Source: Zygaena filipendulae (Eukaryota > Arthropoda > Insecta > Lepidoptera > Zygaenidae). Taken from it: DNA of 64,000 nucleotides. Position numbers and translations under genes: made by a program. Location of the stretch: NCBI GenBank assembly GCA_907165275.2, contig OU015658.1:3346001-3410000 (forward strand). The letters run 5' to 3'. The notes below the pieces were generated by a model. It was not told where the DNA came from. It saw only the letters and a list, made by a program, of their open reading frames with translations, and searched no databases. Positions within the stretch are counted from its first letter, which is position 1, and every line of letters starts with the position of its first letter. Of this stretch, positions 47,958 through 59,958 are shown piece after piece.

Positions 47958-48165
47958 CTAGCTGTGCCCCGCGGTTTCACCCGCGGTAATTTCGGAGTTC
48001 CCGCAGGCATTCCGGGATAAAAATTACCCTGTCCTTATGTCACTCAGGATCACTGTAGCTAAGTAATAAGTGAAATAATTTTAAATCGGTTCAGTAGATC
48101 CAGAGATTACCCCCTACAACTTCACAAACTCGCAAACTTTTATCTCTTTATAATATTAGTGTAGA
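47958..48165 (-). mobile_element. Non-autonomous Helitron
   Basis: CTAGCTGTGCCCCGCGGTTT then CACCCGCGGTAATTTCGGAG: an intact reversed 3' terminus with full hairpin. It ends TTTATAATATTAGTGTAGA, the inverted TC head. One of the best preserved copies. Confidence 0.8.
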
Positions 48166-48629
48166 TAATAAATTGAATGCTTGTAACTTTGAAAGAGCTA
48201 CCCAAGAGTTTCTCGCTCGTCTCTTCTCTTAGGAAATCTGCTCTCTGAGCGAAAGGTAAATGTAAAAAAATTATTAAGTACCTATTATATTTTGTCTGAA
48301 TTCGAATGTTATGAATTATGATGTAACGAGTTCATTAAATTTTTAAAAGAAAATTACTAAAGAATTTTTTCAGACGAGTTCAACGCAGCTGTTTATAACT
48401 TTTTTGTAATACCACTGATTATGCCCAGTGTTCGCCGATTAATTATTTTTATTTCTAGAACGCAACACTTAATTGCTTTACACTTAATGAATGTAAGGAC
48501 AAGATAAAATACCACCTGTCCAAAGTAAGGTGCAAATTGTAATTTGTAAGTAATTAAATTATACGTGCCTGTTTCGTTAGTGGCTCGCCGCTATCAACCC
48601 GCGGCGTGTGTCGTAGAAGTTGTTGGAAA

Positions 48630-48846
48630 CTGGGCCCTTACTCACTATGACCGTAACACGCCACAAAAATTGTCTTTTCCTCCTAATCAAAGAAGTTTCA
48701 CTACAAAAAAATACATTTACAACGTTACTTATGGTATACAGAATAAAAATTTCTAATATTTTGGCATCTAGAACGTTTGGGAATGCGTTTTTGGGACGCG
48801 CGTTATGGGCAAGACATGTTGTTTGTCATAGTGAATAAGGGCCCTG
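48630..48846. mobile_element. MITE with CAGGGCCCTTA-type TIR
   Basis: Left CTGGGCCCTTACTCACTATG and right CATAGTGAATAAGGGCCCTG are inverted with few mismatches. 217 bp. CAGGG tips recall hAT elements, but no 8-bp duplication is seen. The small open frames across it are incidental. Confidence 0.72.
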
Positions 48847-49039
48847 AACTAACTAGCCTCTCGAGCAAAGAATAATTTGTTTCTCTAGTTAAAACTTACT
48901 TTACTTTATACTATCTTAAAATTGATAAATAATACTTATAAAAATAAATAGCTACTCAAAATGCCAACTACTAAATTTTAAAGTACCTATGTGATACATC
49001 TTGCTCTCTCCGAATTTGAAATGTTTGCATAAAGAACTG

Positions 49040-49099
49040 TTTACTAACTACTTATGTTACTTAATGGATGTGCAATAAATAAATAAATAAATAAATAAA
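49040..49099 (+). mobile_element. Retroelement 3' end with (AAAT)n tail
   Basis: TTACTTAATGGATGTGCAAT runs straight into about six AAAT units (49074-49099). This is the usual look of a LINE tail; no coding part is visible upstream. Confidence 0.5.
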
Positions 49100-49219
49100 C
49101 CACGTGCTTTTTTCCCGGGGAGCAATTTTATTTTCAGTGTTCAAAGAATTTCTTGTTTTAAAATATTTTTTAGAATACTCTCTGTTCATATTGGCAAGGA
49201 TACAATTATTAGGTAGGTA

Positions 49220-49458
49220 CTAGCCGTTCCCCGCGTCGACTTCAAAGTTTGCGCGGGAATTCTGATATAAAAAAGTACCCTATTGCCTTTTCTGTACCCA
49301 CAGAATTATATTCTTACCTCTATTCTTACCTCTATGTCTGTACCCATGACAACGTATAAATGCAAAATTTCATGATAATGGGTTGAGTAGTTAAGGCATG
49401 AAAGCGTAACATACAATGAAATAAATAAATGAACTTACATTCGCAGTTATATTTTGTA
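49220..49458 (-). mobile_element. Helitron-family copy
   Basis: CTAGCCGTTCCCCGCG at the 3' side, GGGAATTCTGATATAAAAAA core, TTCATGATAATGGGTTGAGT and AAGGCATGAAAGCGTAACAT. A short internal TTCTTACCTCTA duplication is present. Confidence 0.64.
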
Positions 49459-49690
49459 AAGATTTAGTACATTTTTTCTTAAGCTTCAATATTTATTCGA
49501 ACCTTAAATGCGAATAACTAAGTAAACACCTAACAATAAACTTTAAACTTTATTAATTCACAAAATTAAATTAATCTCTGACAGATTGCTTATTTGCATT
49601 AAAAGTATGTATGTATTAGTTATTATGAAAGTGAATGTATGCACATAAGTTGAGACTAAAGAACCAAGTTAATCTACAATGAAAATCCCA

Positions 49691-49908
49691 TCCTACTTCC
49701 GACTTATAAACGCGAAAGTTTGTAAGTATGGATGGATGTTTGTTACTCTTTCACGCAAAAACTACTGGATGGATTTAAATGAAACTTAACAATAATATAG
49801 CTTATACATCATATATATATCCTATGTGTCAACATAGGGTACTTTTTATCCCGGAATTCCCGGGGGAACTCTAAAATTAACACGGGTGAAACCTCGGGGC
49901 ACAACTAG
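49691..49908 (+). mobile_element. Non-autonomous Helitron
   Basis: TCCTACTTCCGACTTATAAA head, GGATGGATGTTTGTTACTCT, AACTACTGGATGGATTTAAA, and ACACGGGTGAAACCTCGGGG then CACAACTAG before T. Same subfamily as 7030-7252. Confidence 0.77.
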
Positions 49909-50827
49909 TTGGAATATATTATGTACCACATTTCCTTCAGATCACTTGTACGTCGCTCTAACAGAATTGTGCTTCAATAAGAGGCGCTCAAGTTGAGTGG
50001 TTTTCCTTGTATGCTATCGAAGACAGAAGTTGAAGAGTTGATTTACAAAATTGCTGTGAGCTCGGTCGAAAATGGTTTTATTATCGTATGAACTTTCGGC
50101 GAAAAAAAAAAAAAAAAGTTAATAAACTGCATTTTCGGCTGAAAAATCTCGCCGAACATTTCACGCGCGCCAATCTGTCGAGACGAGTTAAAATTTTAAA
50201 TTTCGACACGTGCCAGAAAGTATAAACTATGACCGAAAAGTTTAACAACAAAAAATTATATTTTGACCGAAAACAATGGCAAATGGCAATTTATTTAGAA
50301 ATGTTTTTATTTCATTTTTAACCGACTTCGCAAAAAGGAGGAGGTTCTCAATTCAACGCGTATGTTTTTTTTTTTCAATTCAGATCTCGTCCTCTACTAG
50401 GTACTGTGCAACTATGCTAAAAATGACACAGCACTCGTGCACTCAAAACAAGACAAACCCTTCTCGACTTAAAAATACTATACGAATAGAAATAAAAAAA
50501 TAAAATAAAAGCATTTCTTCACGAAGTAGGTCAAGTCGCAGGTTTTATTTTAAACGTCCAAGGCTTCTCAGTATGTGCGGGCTCGTAACTCGCAGTACTA
50601 CACTCGTACATGGAGACTAGTTCCGGTGACTGACGACTCGGACTTCGCTCCTCGCAAGTAACCTAACACTCGACCTACTCCGGATAAAATACTACCAACC
50701 ACAGAGAATAGAATGTATTAAATAGAGATGCAACGTAGGCGGGGCAGGTGCGCCATAGTTATGAGCAAATACTTTTAACTTCCCAGCAACATTCTTTGTT
50801 ACCATCTCAAATATTATATTTCCTAAA

Positions 50828-51300
50828 TGGACGCAGATAAGCAATAACATGTTAACCCACAAAACAAAGTTATTGATGATGATTGATGTAAAGGATTCAG
50901 AATCACTGCCAAAATTCAAATTTCAACTAAAAGATCACATTATAGAAAAATATTTAAATTAGTTAGTAAATCGTGTCAAACAGACGTGAAGTGTTGCATG
51001 TTTCAGATAGTTATTTACTTACATTTGATTTATAGCCCTATTTTTCTCATTTTAAGTGAATAATATGTAATTTGTTCTTATGAGAAATAAATACTTAAAA
51101 CCTAAACCTTGATTCAGAACGATTTGTTGACAGTTAGAGAACGTTTTTTAATTATGTGTTTACCTTATTACATTGTTTAAATATGTAACTAAATATTGAA
51201 CATAAAAATGTTAAAACAAAATGGCGCTATAATTTTAAAACTTTAATTTACTCAAAATTTCTCCAGTGTGGGTTAACACACTATTGCTTATCTATGTCCA
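50828..51300 (+). mobile_element. MITE family C, copy 2, split by a LINE tail
   Basis: The left tip TGGACGCAGATAAGCAATAA (50828) and right tip GCTTATCTATGTCCA (ending 51300) belong to one element. A 231-bp LINE piece (50878-51108) interrupts it, and the element itself interrupts an older interspersed repeat. Confidence 0.76.
50878..51108 (+). mobile_element. 5'-truncated LINE tail with 5-bp TSD, nested in MITE C
   Basis: Flanked by TTGAT at 50873-50877 and 51109-51113. It opens with the end of a reading frame (50885-50962: DVKDSESLPKFKFQLKDHII..., then stop) whose pattern resembles the extreme C-terminus of a LINE ORF2. An AATAAA (51086) precedes the 3' end. Intact family C copies lack this segment. 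Confidence 0.66.
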
Positions 51301-52340
51301 AATATTCCACGCACTGTAAATCTCAAAAACCGCCTAAGTATATGTAAATAAAAATATGTAAGTAACCAAACGACGTATATTGTTCCCCGATTGATCGGGC
51401 ACCAGAATGATGTTCTATTGTATAGAACTGATGCTTTCGAGTTTAGACTGTCCCAACTTTCGACTGTGTTGCTAACCTTATTGGGGAACCGGACGTGACG
51501 CGAAAACCATCCGTGTGCGGTCGGGGGCCGTATCTTTGCTTGACTGAATGTTTGTGTGTGCGAGAATCAGCCGGCGACACTGGTTTTTATCTGTTTTCGT
51601 GCTAAACCGAGTTGATCTGTCTGTTCTATCTGTTCTGTGGCACCAACCGACGTCACAGTGACATTTCTTATGCATTAGTACTGCATATATTTGCATGTGT
51701 GGTACTTCGTCTTCTTGTTATGGATTTACATATAATGTAGTATATTTAGCCAGCGTCAAGGAGGATAATAGACAAAAAACTGAAAAGAATAAAGATTTTG
51801 TTGATGTTTGGTGCCTGAAAATTGACACATTAAAATTTAAAGCGTAGTGTTTACTTAGGTCAAGAATGATCAAGCAATGGTAGCGTTATTCGAGCCCGTG
51901 AGTTTGAGATCATTCTTCTGAGGTTTGAGAGAGTCTCTTATGTCATGATTCAGTTCGTGACAATTTATTTGAGAAGCTTTTTCCTTGTTTAACTTTTACC
52001 TTTTTTATAATACATAGATTCAAATTAAACCGTTTAGTTGGTTAACGTCCCTGCAGGCAAGTCTATTACGTAACTAAGACCTAAATAAGAGCTAGACGAT
52101 GGGTAGAGCGTGGTAGAGCGCCACAAGACGTAATGGTAGTTTGTCTGCGTGAAATATGGCGCAACACCAAGCCAGCTCCTGTGTTACTAAGAACCCAAGT
52201 ATTTATTGTTAGAAGGAGTTACTTATACCTCAGTAGGTATATACTTTTCTATGGTTATACACATAATAGCGCAAAACAATACGAGTATCTTACTTTTTTA
52301 TGATTGGTACATACTAAAATGTTCATTCTGTATTATGTTT

Positions 52341-52412
52341 ATCCTGATGTGGGGATCGAACCCGCGATACCTGGGCGTAGCAAGGATTTATTAACAACTA
52401 CACCTATGGTGT
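52341..52412 (-). mobile_element. tRNA-derived SINE head
   Basis: The minus strand gives CACCATAGGTGTAGTTGTTA (A-box-like) and CGCGGGTTCGATCCCCACAT (B box). No cloverleaf closes. Confidence 0.6.
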
Positions 52413-53207
52413 AGTCAGATATAATAAGACACGGATTTACATAGGGAAAACGCTACTATAGATTCACAGTAAAAGTTAGGTAACACAAATACATTAACTA
52501 AGTAACTACTTACATCAGTTTCCAAAAACATTTGACAATCTCGAAAGGATATTAACGTTTGATCGTTTCCGTCGGATCCCTTTGTGATGAAATGACGAAG
52601 CCAAGTGTGCGATTAATTCTTTGGGAAAACTTCCGGAATACACGACAACACACCGATCGAAGTTGCCAAATGGTTGTCAAATAGATAATTGTGATGTGAA
52701 ATTCTTTTGGCAAGAGCAAAAAGGCAAAGATTTTCACAGATTTTGACGTTATACCAAACTATTAACGTGTTACGAACTTTTTTCTCTACCTTGCTTTAAG
52801 AAGTTTCACAGGTTATACTTGCAGCACTAATTCTTATCGTGGTTTCTCAAACGACTTTTTGTTTAAATTTTAGATTGTTCGTAAAGAATAAAAACTAAGG
52901 TCTGTAATATAGTATGTACCTATACGTTCATTGGTTCGTCTTCTGTGGACTGTGTGGTCCTATACCGTTCATCCGATTACGATCAAACTTTGATGTATTG
53001 TTTTGCGCATACTCGCGGAAGATTTTGATCGACAAAAAGATCTAAAAAAATAATACTTTGGAATGTAGATCTTATCTCCCGGGAGGTTATTAACCATATT
53101 TTAGTCTATCCTACGTATTTAGGATATTTTTTATTTTAATACATCAGAGTTACCGAGGAATTTAAAAAAAATTACCTACGTGAAACCATTATGTATAAGC
53201 ACAGGTT

Positions 53208-53456
53208 TTTTTTTATGTCATAGGGGGCAAACGGGCAAGTGGTACACCTGATGGTAAGTGATTACCGCCGCCCATAGACATCTGCAGCACCAGAAGGCAT
53301 GCAGGTATAAGTAATTACGAAATAAATCAAGACAAGCTTGTAATGACAGTCGGCGAGTTTCACTTACAAGTTGTAAGACATGGCAAGATCTGATGTATAT
53401 GTATAAGATTCGATGCTTTGTTTACCAAATAAAGCTTTAAAGTATTAAAAAAAAAA
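53208..53456 (+). mobile_element. Retroposon fragment with AATAAA and poly-A
   Basis: TTTATGTCATAGGGGGCAAA, CACCTGATGGTAAGTGATTA, CCGCCGCCCATAGACATCTG, then TTACCAAATAAAGC followed within 20 bp by a run of ten A. This layout is a retroposed 3' end. A piece of its start also occurs inside 14512-14874. Confidence 0.62.
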
Positions 53457-53734
53457 CTAAACTCTAAAGAAAGTGGACCCTTGTCCCTCTCTGTAAAGTT
53501 CTCAGAAACGTCTGGGAACTGAATAGCTATACTTAAATAATTCCTGACTTACAATTTTAGTATCTACTATACCATATTTAGTAATCAACATAGCAATTTT
53601 TTATACACACTCCATACATAAAAGGTAACAAGGCTGGAATGATGAATGTGTAATTTAGCATTTAGCAGTACATGTTTTGTAAATAGCTCGCGTTCTAATT
53701 CTTTGGTAAAAGATTAAGTTCGCAAAACAGTAAT

Positions 53735-53842
53735 ATTTCGGTATTCCCGTGGGAATCAGTGAAAGAATTTACAGAATCGGTTCTATAGTTCTAATAGAGA
53801 TTATCCCCGACATCCAAACTTACAAACTTTAACTCTTTATAA
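53735..53842 (-). mobile_element. Helitron-family fragment
   Basis: GGTATTCCCGTGGGAATCAG, CAGAATCGGTTCTATAGTTC and CTTACAAACTTTAACTCTTT are the minus-strand family body; the 3' hairpin is absent. Confidence 0.5.
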
Positions 53843-54370
53843 TTTGTTTGGTGAAGGTTATTCTAGTCTTTTGGGTCGAGATTGACTACTTTCCTAAAAT
53901 GTCCACTTTCCCAAAACGTTCACTTTCCTAAAATGTCTCTTGTGCTCTGCATAGATTGTAAAGATATTATTTTATGTAGCTGACAATTTTATCTACTTAA
54001 AATTTTTCTGTTTAAAATTAAAACGGGAAAAGGGAATGATCAAATATTGATAATTCGCAACCCTGTAGGGAATATTAAGTAATAATTGGACCAATTGAAA
54101 AACATGAGGTGCGACGACTTTCGCTTGTGGCACGTGAATTACTATATTTTGTGAAATATGCCAAGGATTACATTATGGATCAATTTTTTTATCGAATCTA
54201 CGACGCGTTCGTATGATAATCTCGCCTCATTTCTTGGTACAGTGCGTGTTATGAATACAATTATGGCTGTAAATTGTGTTAGGTACGTATATATATATAA
54301 GAAATTGAGGCGTACGTCTAATATTACAAGGTCATAAACTACCGTTTATGTTGGTACAGTTATCCTCAAA

Positions 54371-54419
54371 AATATATAATATAATATATATAATATAATA
54401 TATAAAATAATATAATATG
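54371..54419. repeat. AT-only degenerate tandem repeat
   Basis: Irregular ATATAATATA units; no other content. Confidence 0.75.
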
Positions 54420-54686
54420 AAAATCGTTGAAAATTATTGCAATAATAATAATGTGATGTATATCATCGGTCAAATGTCGGTCATAATAATTGTCCTCTCT
54501 CTATATTGGTTCGCCGAATAATGTCAATCATCCGATAGTTAATAAAACGTATGAAGGATTTCCTACAGAGAAAAATCTTTTGGCATCTTTAATTTTCTAT
54601 TTGCAGTTAGGTAACGCACCATAATGTTGCCTTGAAAAGCAATAAAGCCGATTCTGTCCTTTCTTCTTGTTCGCCTAATGTAAATA

Positions 54687-54923
54687 TGGACATAGATAAG
54701 CAATAGTGTGTTAACCCACACTGGAGAAATTTTGAGTAAATCATGTTTTAAAATTATAGCGCCATTTTCTGTCAACATTTTTTATGTTCAATATTTAGTT
54801 ACATACTTAAAAAATGTAATAAGGTAAACACATAATTAAAAAACGTTCCCAAACTCTCAATAAATCGTTCTGAATAGGTAACTTAATTTTGTGGGTTAAC
54901 ATGTTACAGCTTATCTGCGTCCA
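54687..54923 (-). mobile_element. MITE family C, copy 3 (complete)
   Basis: Reverse orientation: TGGACATAGATAAGCAATAG at the left and CAGCTTATCTGCGTCCA at the right. 237 bp. ATA precedes and TATA follows, so a TA or TATA target duplication is possible. Confidence 0.78.
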
Positions 54924-54999
54924 TATATAACGTTTCTTTTTCAGCAATAAAGTATGTTTAAATTTCAATTTGTACGTAATGTGTACTGATCGTATCTTT

Positions 55000-56540
55000 A
55001 CACATACCTACCTACTCTATGTCATTTTGTTCTCAGTAGGTACCTACCTACACCGTTATGTCATGCAAATTATACGAAGGATTATTGGTATCTATTTAAA
55101 CAATTAAAATGAAAGGAATGATTGCTTTCAGAAAAATTTGATTTTATAGTATGAATTTCTTTCAGAGAAATTAGCAATAGTCGTTACTTAATCAGATTAA
55201 GTACTTGGCGAACTTGCGTTTGTTTGTATGGCATTAGCCTCTAGTCCTCGGGCATTTAAATCTTCGCTAACGACTGTGATTAGTGGAAGGCACACCTTGT
55301 CTGCAAAGGTTCATCGCCCTGTTACTTACCTACAAACAACACCATAGTTACTTATATCTTTTATATGTATATTCATAATAATAACCGTTCGTTTTTTGTA
55401 CGACGCGCTGCTCGCGAGTTGATAAAAAATAATTAGTTACAATGTAAAGTACATACACCACCACATACCGGTTGATTGATCTGTTTAGTCCATGCCGAGT
55501 ATTGGCCCGGGAATCGTCAAACCAAATCGTCTAAAGTATCTAAGTATATCAATCTATATATCTATGATCTAAACTATAGCATGGAGTTCCATCTGTCACG
55601 CTCTAAATCACCTTTCTCGAGAAATCATTATACCTAAAATAGTATTCGAATGTTAAAAATTTCAACGTTTCTGTTTACAGTTACCTACCTAATATTGGAA
55701 ATTTTATTTGGGTTTTTCTCTTCATACGTGCCAAAAACTCAAGGTTCAGTTTCTCAAAAACAAACAGAATCACTCCGTAATGTATCTGTTCTGCTGTACA
55801 AAAACACAAAAACCCAAAGCTCGTTCATTTATAAGGGTCACTCCACACGTACTCCCGTCGCGTCAGCCGATCGAGTTTGCTAGTATCGATATACCTACTT
55901 GGGGATCCTTATCGAGGCGCGACTGCCACGGTTTTCCGTGAAAAGAATTGGCCCTCAAACTTCCTACGAGATGAACTGATGATCTCTTGAAGACTTTAGC
56001 AAACGGCTGTATGAAGATATTACCAGCCCGGTCATTGTAAGTTACCTCCTGAAAAGGAAAAAGGCGAACCGAGAGCCTAACAAGTAATGTAATATTTTAT
56101 TAATACGAACTTAAGATTCTTCTCAACATACCTACCTATGAATATCTTCTTAAATTCTTAACTCTTTTATTTTGACACAAAGGGTATTAAGAGTAAGCAA
56201 TATGTCATGATCTTTATATATGTACCTATTTAGAATGGTTGGTTCTATAAAATGCGTATAACATTTTATCACATTCGTCACGGCACGCTCAATGCCATGC
56301 CAGATGTTATATTATGTGTACCTACTATTATAGTAGGTAACTGTGGAACAATTATGGAGTAAAGAAACATATTGCATAGGCATAAGCCGCCTCTGTGAAC
56401 TTCTGCATATTGCAACAAAAAATATCATAATCTAAAGATATCCGATTTAAGATAGTTCTAGCCCGAGACAACGGGGAAAACTTGAGTACCTAAATTTGAA
56501 TGTCACCTCGATCGATTATGTGTTAGGAAAGAAAATTTTC
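55000..56540. other. Stretch without genes upstream of the candidate promoter
   Basis: Short overlapping frames (55650-55941) with no recognisable protein. GTAGGTACCTACCTA at 55036-55050. Nothing else. Confidence 0.4.
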
Positions 56541-56610
56541 ACTAGATTCATCATGCACGTAGCCAATCGATGGTGGAGAGCGGTCAAAATTGGATATGAA
56601 CTATAACACG

Positions 56611-56645
56611 TATAAATAAAGCAGCCTGCTGCCACCGTCAGTGGT
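56611..56645 (+). promoter_or_regulatory. Candidate core promoter: TATA box plus TCAGT initiator
   Basis: TATAAATAAAG starts at 56611 and TCAGT lies at 56638-56642, placing the initiator A 29 bases after the first T of the TATA box. That is the usual arthropod spacing. GCCAAT occurs upstream at 56550-56555. A CpG-containing stretch (ACGCCGCGCCGTAG) follows within 35 bases, and a possible donor (TAAGTAATC) is near 56677. No coding exon was recognised downstream, so the gene is unidentified. Chance occurrence remains possible. Confidence 0.42.
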
Positions 56646-57529
56646 TCTTGTTTGATACGCCGCGCCGTAGTGTGTCTAAGTAATCACCTTTATACAATAG
56701 TTATTATTGTGAATGTTACTACGTACGTACACGCTACCTATGTGTGTAGAGATGTGTGTTTAGTTTGTACGAGGTGGTCGACCTCTGAGCGTGATTAGTT
56801 TAATAACAAACTCGTTCATATTATTATGTATTAATCGTGTAGTTATGACGCTCATGTTAGCAACTGCAGTGTATCGAAAGTTACCTGCCTTAAGTACGTA
56901 TGATCCTGCAAAATTGGATTTACAAATCTTGGTGCTGTAGGCTGTAAATATTATCGTCAAGTATTTCAGTTAAGTTATTGCTAAAAAAGGCCACAAATTG
57001 ACGTTACAGACATAATATATAGTAAACCGATACAGTAGATATTTATTACCTTATTTCAATCGGTAGGTCGATGTAAATATTTCTCTTTTCATATCTTTTT
57101 TATTCGGTTAAAAAGGTAAATCCAATACATACTATTCAGTCTTTAATATTCAGGACACCCGAACAAGAGGGATACCGCACCAAATACAACTAAGTAGGTA
57201 CATTAAAAAAAGAAATGGTTACATCCAAAACTGGTTATATTTATTTTAGAAGAAAGCATAATGGACACCGACCGGCTAAATGAGACTTAAGAAAGTAAAA
57301 TTTTGAAATCCTAACAATCTCTTCAATGTCTAGAAATCGCAGAATGTGCTAGCTGGTCGTGATAATATTGTTATCGTTCATTATATTGCCAATAACGACT
57401 GATACGAGAGCTCAGTCGATTGATAACGACCGATCTTTGCGATATTATGTTTATTTACAATGCGTTTATACAACAATTTTTCCTTTTAGTAGAAGTTTCA
57501 AACTCACGACGAAGTCGCGACTTGTGATT

Positions 57530-57720
57530 CAGGAGAAAATTAAAGGCGCAGAAGCACCCGACAGATCACGGTTACGCTGGACTGAACAAATAAACGCATC
57601 ACTTATTTCTGCACCAGGCGGCAATGAGAGAGGAATGGTGGCGGATTCTTATTCGTGTCAGTTGTCAGTGTCACCAGCAGTAAAATCTTAATTGATGACC
57701 ACGACCATTGTCAAGAGTGA
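57530..57720 (+). pseudogene. Frameshifted C-terminal piece of a LINE ORF2
   Basis: Three blocks lie in three frames: APDRSRLRWTEQINA (around 57551-57597), LHQAAMREEWWRILIRVS (from 57609) and ILIDDHDHCQE then stop (ending 57720). In LINE ORF2 C-termini a RGRS..RW.DQI block is followed by A..R..W..I and an acidic/His tail, which fits after at least two frameshifts. The 110-codon open frame from 57359 crosses this and is only partly meaningful. Confidence 0.5.
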
Positions 57721-58739
57721 TAACGTATACGAAAGAAGGAAGGAGTTTAAGGAGTTAGGAGAGGAAGATTATTAAAGATATATAACAGACCTCTTAAGTT
57801 AAGTAATGACAGCTACTTTGTAAACTGCTGAGTGCTGACATTGCCCAGATACGTACCTACATGCCCCGACCCCCGACACGCTAGGGTAACCACAAAAGAG
57901 TCAGATGGTACCTACCTACCGATTGTACCAATTTCTCAAGAGCGAGCGAGCACCCATCTCAAGTCCCCAACTCATTTTATTTGCTCAGCATTATACAAAA
58001 TTACCGTTAGTTTATAAACTAACTGATTTAAAAATTTCACGGTGACATTCTACCGTTCGCTTTACAGTCCATTTATTTAGCGTTTAACTTTACCATGTAT
58101 TAAAATTTGCGACGGTCCCGACCGTTTCACTTCTTTATATTCCATTTTCGCTGCAAGTAATTGACGCGTAAAATTTAACGACTAAGTAGGTAGGTATGTT
58201 GCCGTAGACAGTATTAAAATATAAATTGTTTATTCCAGTTGGCGGTTTGTGCGGTTGTTTTTGCTGGGCGCTTTCCCCGCAATTGTGCGCGTGCGCACAC
58301 GATTTTGATACTTAAATAATATCAGTGGGATAATTATAAAAAGTAGGTAGGTAGGTAAAACTCTGCAAATGTCAATTCTCCATTGCTCCATTTGATGACA
58401 AATATTGAACAGATTTTGTTGAAATTCGTTGCGCGATACGTGTTAAATATTAATTATGGTTTCTACACGCTTTTTATCAACATAAGTTTTTAATATTGTT
58501 TTTTAATTTTATTTAATCCATTATTGATCACATAGTTATTAGAGATGTGCCGATTATCACTTTGGCAGACTAGCCGACTACGTTTTTAGGGTATTTCCGT
58601 GACGCTTCGTTTACAGCTGATTCGCGCGCAAGTCGCAGCCGCCGCCTACGAGCGTGTCGGAACTTTCGTTTACTTCGCATTGTTATTGATTTCTGCTTTT
58701 GCACAGGCCAGAGCGGCGTTTTTGTGTAAAAAAATATTT

Positions 58740-59348
58740 TTTCATTACTCATACTCGGAAAGTAGGTCTGAAGTTGCCTGAGAAGCGGGTTGAAAGTAAC
58801 CCTTTTCAGCCCTAGGGAGAATCGCTTTCAACTGACAACTGTCAAATTATTAAAAAAAAACTAGGTCTATTTTCACATTTCTATTGAACCATGTTTCAAC
58901 TTTATATACAGCCAGCGCGATGTAAAATTGAAATAACGTAAAGTTTAAGTAGGTATTAATTAAAATAAAATTCACTCACTTTTTCTTAAGCTAATTCCTA
59001 TTTATATTTTTTTATTTTCTTTAATTAATACTTAATAATTAAAGAAAACATTTTTTTTAGGTCGCCACAATGTAAATAAAAAATACTGGCTGAATAGCTA
59101 GCCGGCCAAAGAAAAAGAAATAGGTGGGAAAGTGTCAAGCGACTATCCGATCTTCACTCATTTTTTCTTTAGCTAATTCCTATTTTTATTTTGACTTTCC
59201 TTGCATTCGTAATGAAAAGCACAGTGTTACCCTCGGGAGAAAGACTTATTTAGTCCCTCGATCTATTAGCGCCTTCGCTACGCTCGGGCGCCAAACCCCG
59301 TCTCGGGACTAAATAAGTTACTTTCACCCCTAGGATAACAATGTACTA
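58740..59348 (+). repeat. Tandem unit 1 of about 610 bp
   Basis: From TTCATTACTCATACTCGGAA to GGATAACAATGTACTATT. Nearly identical to the following unit, offset 609-611. It includes the inverted pair GGGAGAAAG...CTTATTTAGT / ACTAAATAAGTTACTTTC and a GCGCC...GGGCGCC hairpin near 59271-59293. Confidence 0.85.
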
Positions 59349-59958
59349 TTTCATTACTCATGCTCGGAAAGTAGGTCTGAAGTTGCCTGAGAAGCGGGTT
59401 GAAAGTAGCCCTTTTCAGCCCTAGGGAGAATCGCTTTCAACTGACAACTGTCAAATTATTAAAAAAAAACTAGGTCTATTTTCACATTTCTATTGAACCA
59501 TGTTTCAACTTTCTATACAGCCAGCGCGATGTAAACTTGAAATAACGTAAAGTTTAAGTAGGTATTAATTAAAATAAAATTCACTCACTTTTTATTAAGC
59601 TAATTCCTATTTATATTTTTTTATTTTCTTTAATTAATACTTAATAATTAAAGAAAATATTTTTTTTAGGTCGCCACAATGTAAATAAAAAATACTGGCT
59701 GAATAGCTAGCCGGCCAAAGAAAAAGAAATAGGTGGGAAAGTGTCAAGCGACTATCCGATCTTCACTCATTTTTTCTTTAGCTAATTCCTATTTTTATTT
59801 TGACTTTCCTTGCATTCGTAATGAAAAGCACAGTGTTACCCTCGGGAGAAAGTAACTTATTTAGTGCCTCGAACTATTGGCGCCCTCGCTACGCTCGGGC
59901 GCCAAACCCCGTCTCGGCACTAAATGAGTTACTTTCACCCCTTGGATAACAATGTACT
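59349..59958 (+). repeat. Tandem unit 2 of about 610 bp
   Basis: Same order of blocks as unit 1, with a few substitutions (CATGCTCGG for CATACTCGG) and a small insertion restoring AGTAACTTATTTAG. The low divergence implies a recent duplication. Confidence 0.85.

Larger units (their letters stand above)
50722..51655 (+). repeat. 'GGCGCGCC' interspersed repeat, copy d, interrupted by MITE C
   Basis: The left part (50722-50827) has CGTAGGCGGGGCAGGTGCGC and GTTATGAGCAAATAC. The right part (51301-51655) has AATATTCCACGCACTGTAAA, CCAAACGACGT, CAGCCGGCGACACTGGTTTT and CTGTTCTATCTGTTCTGTGG. The family C MITE lies exactly between. Confidence 0.62.
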
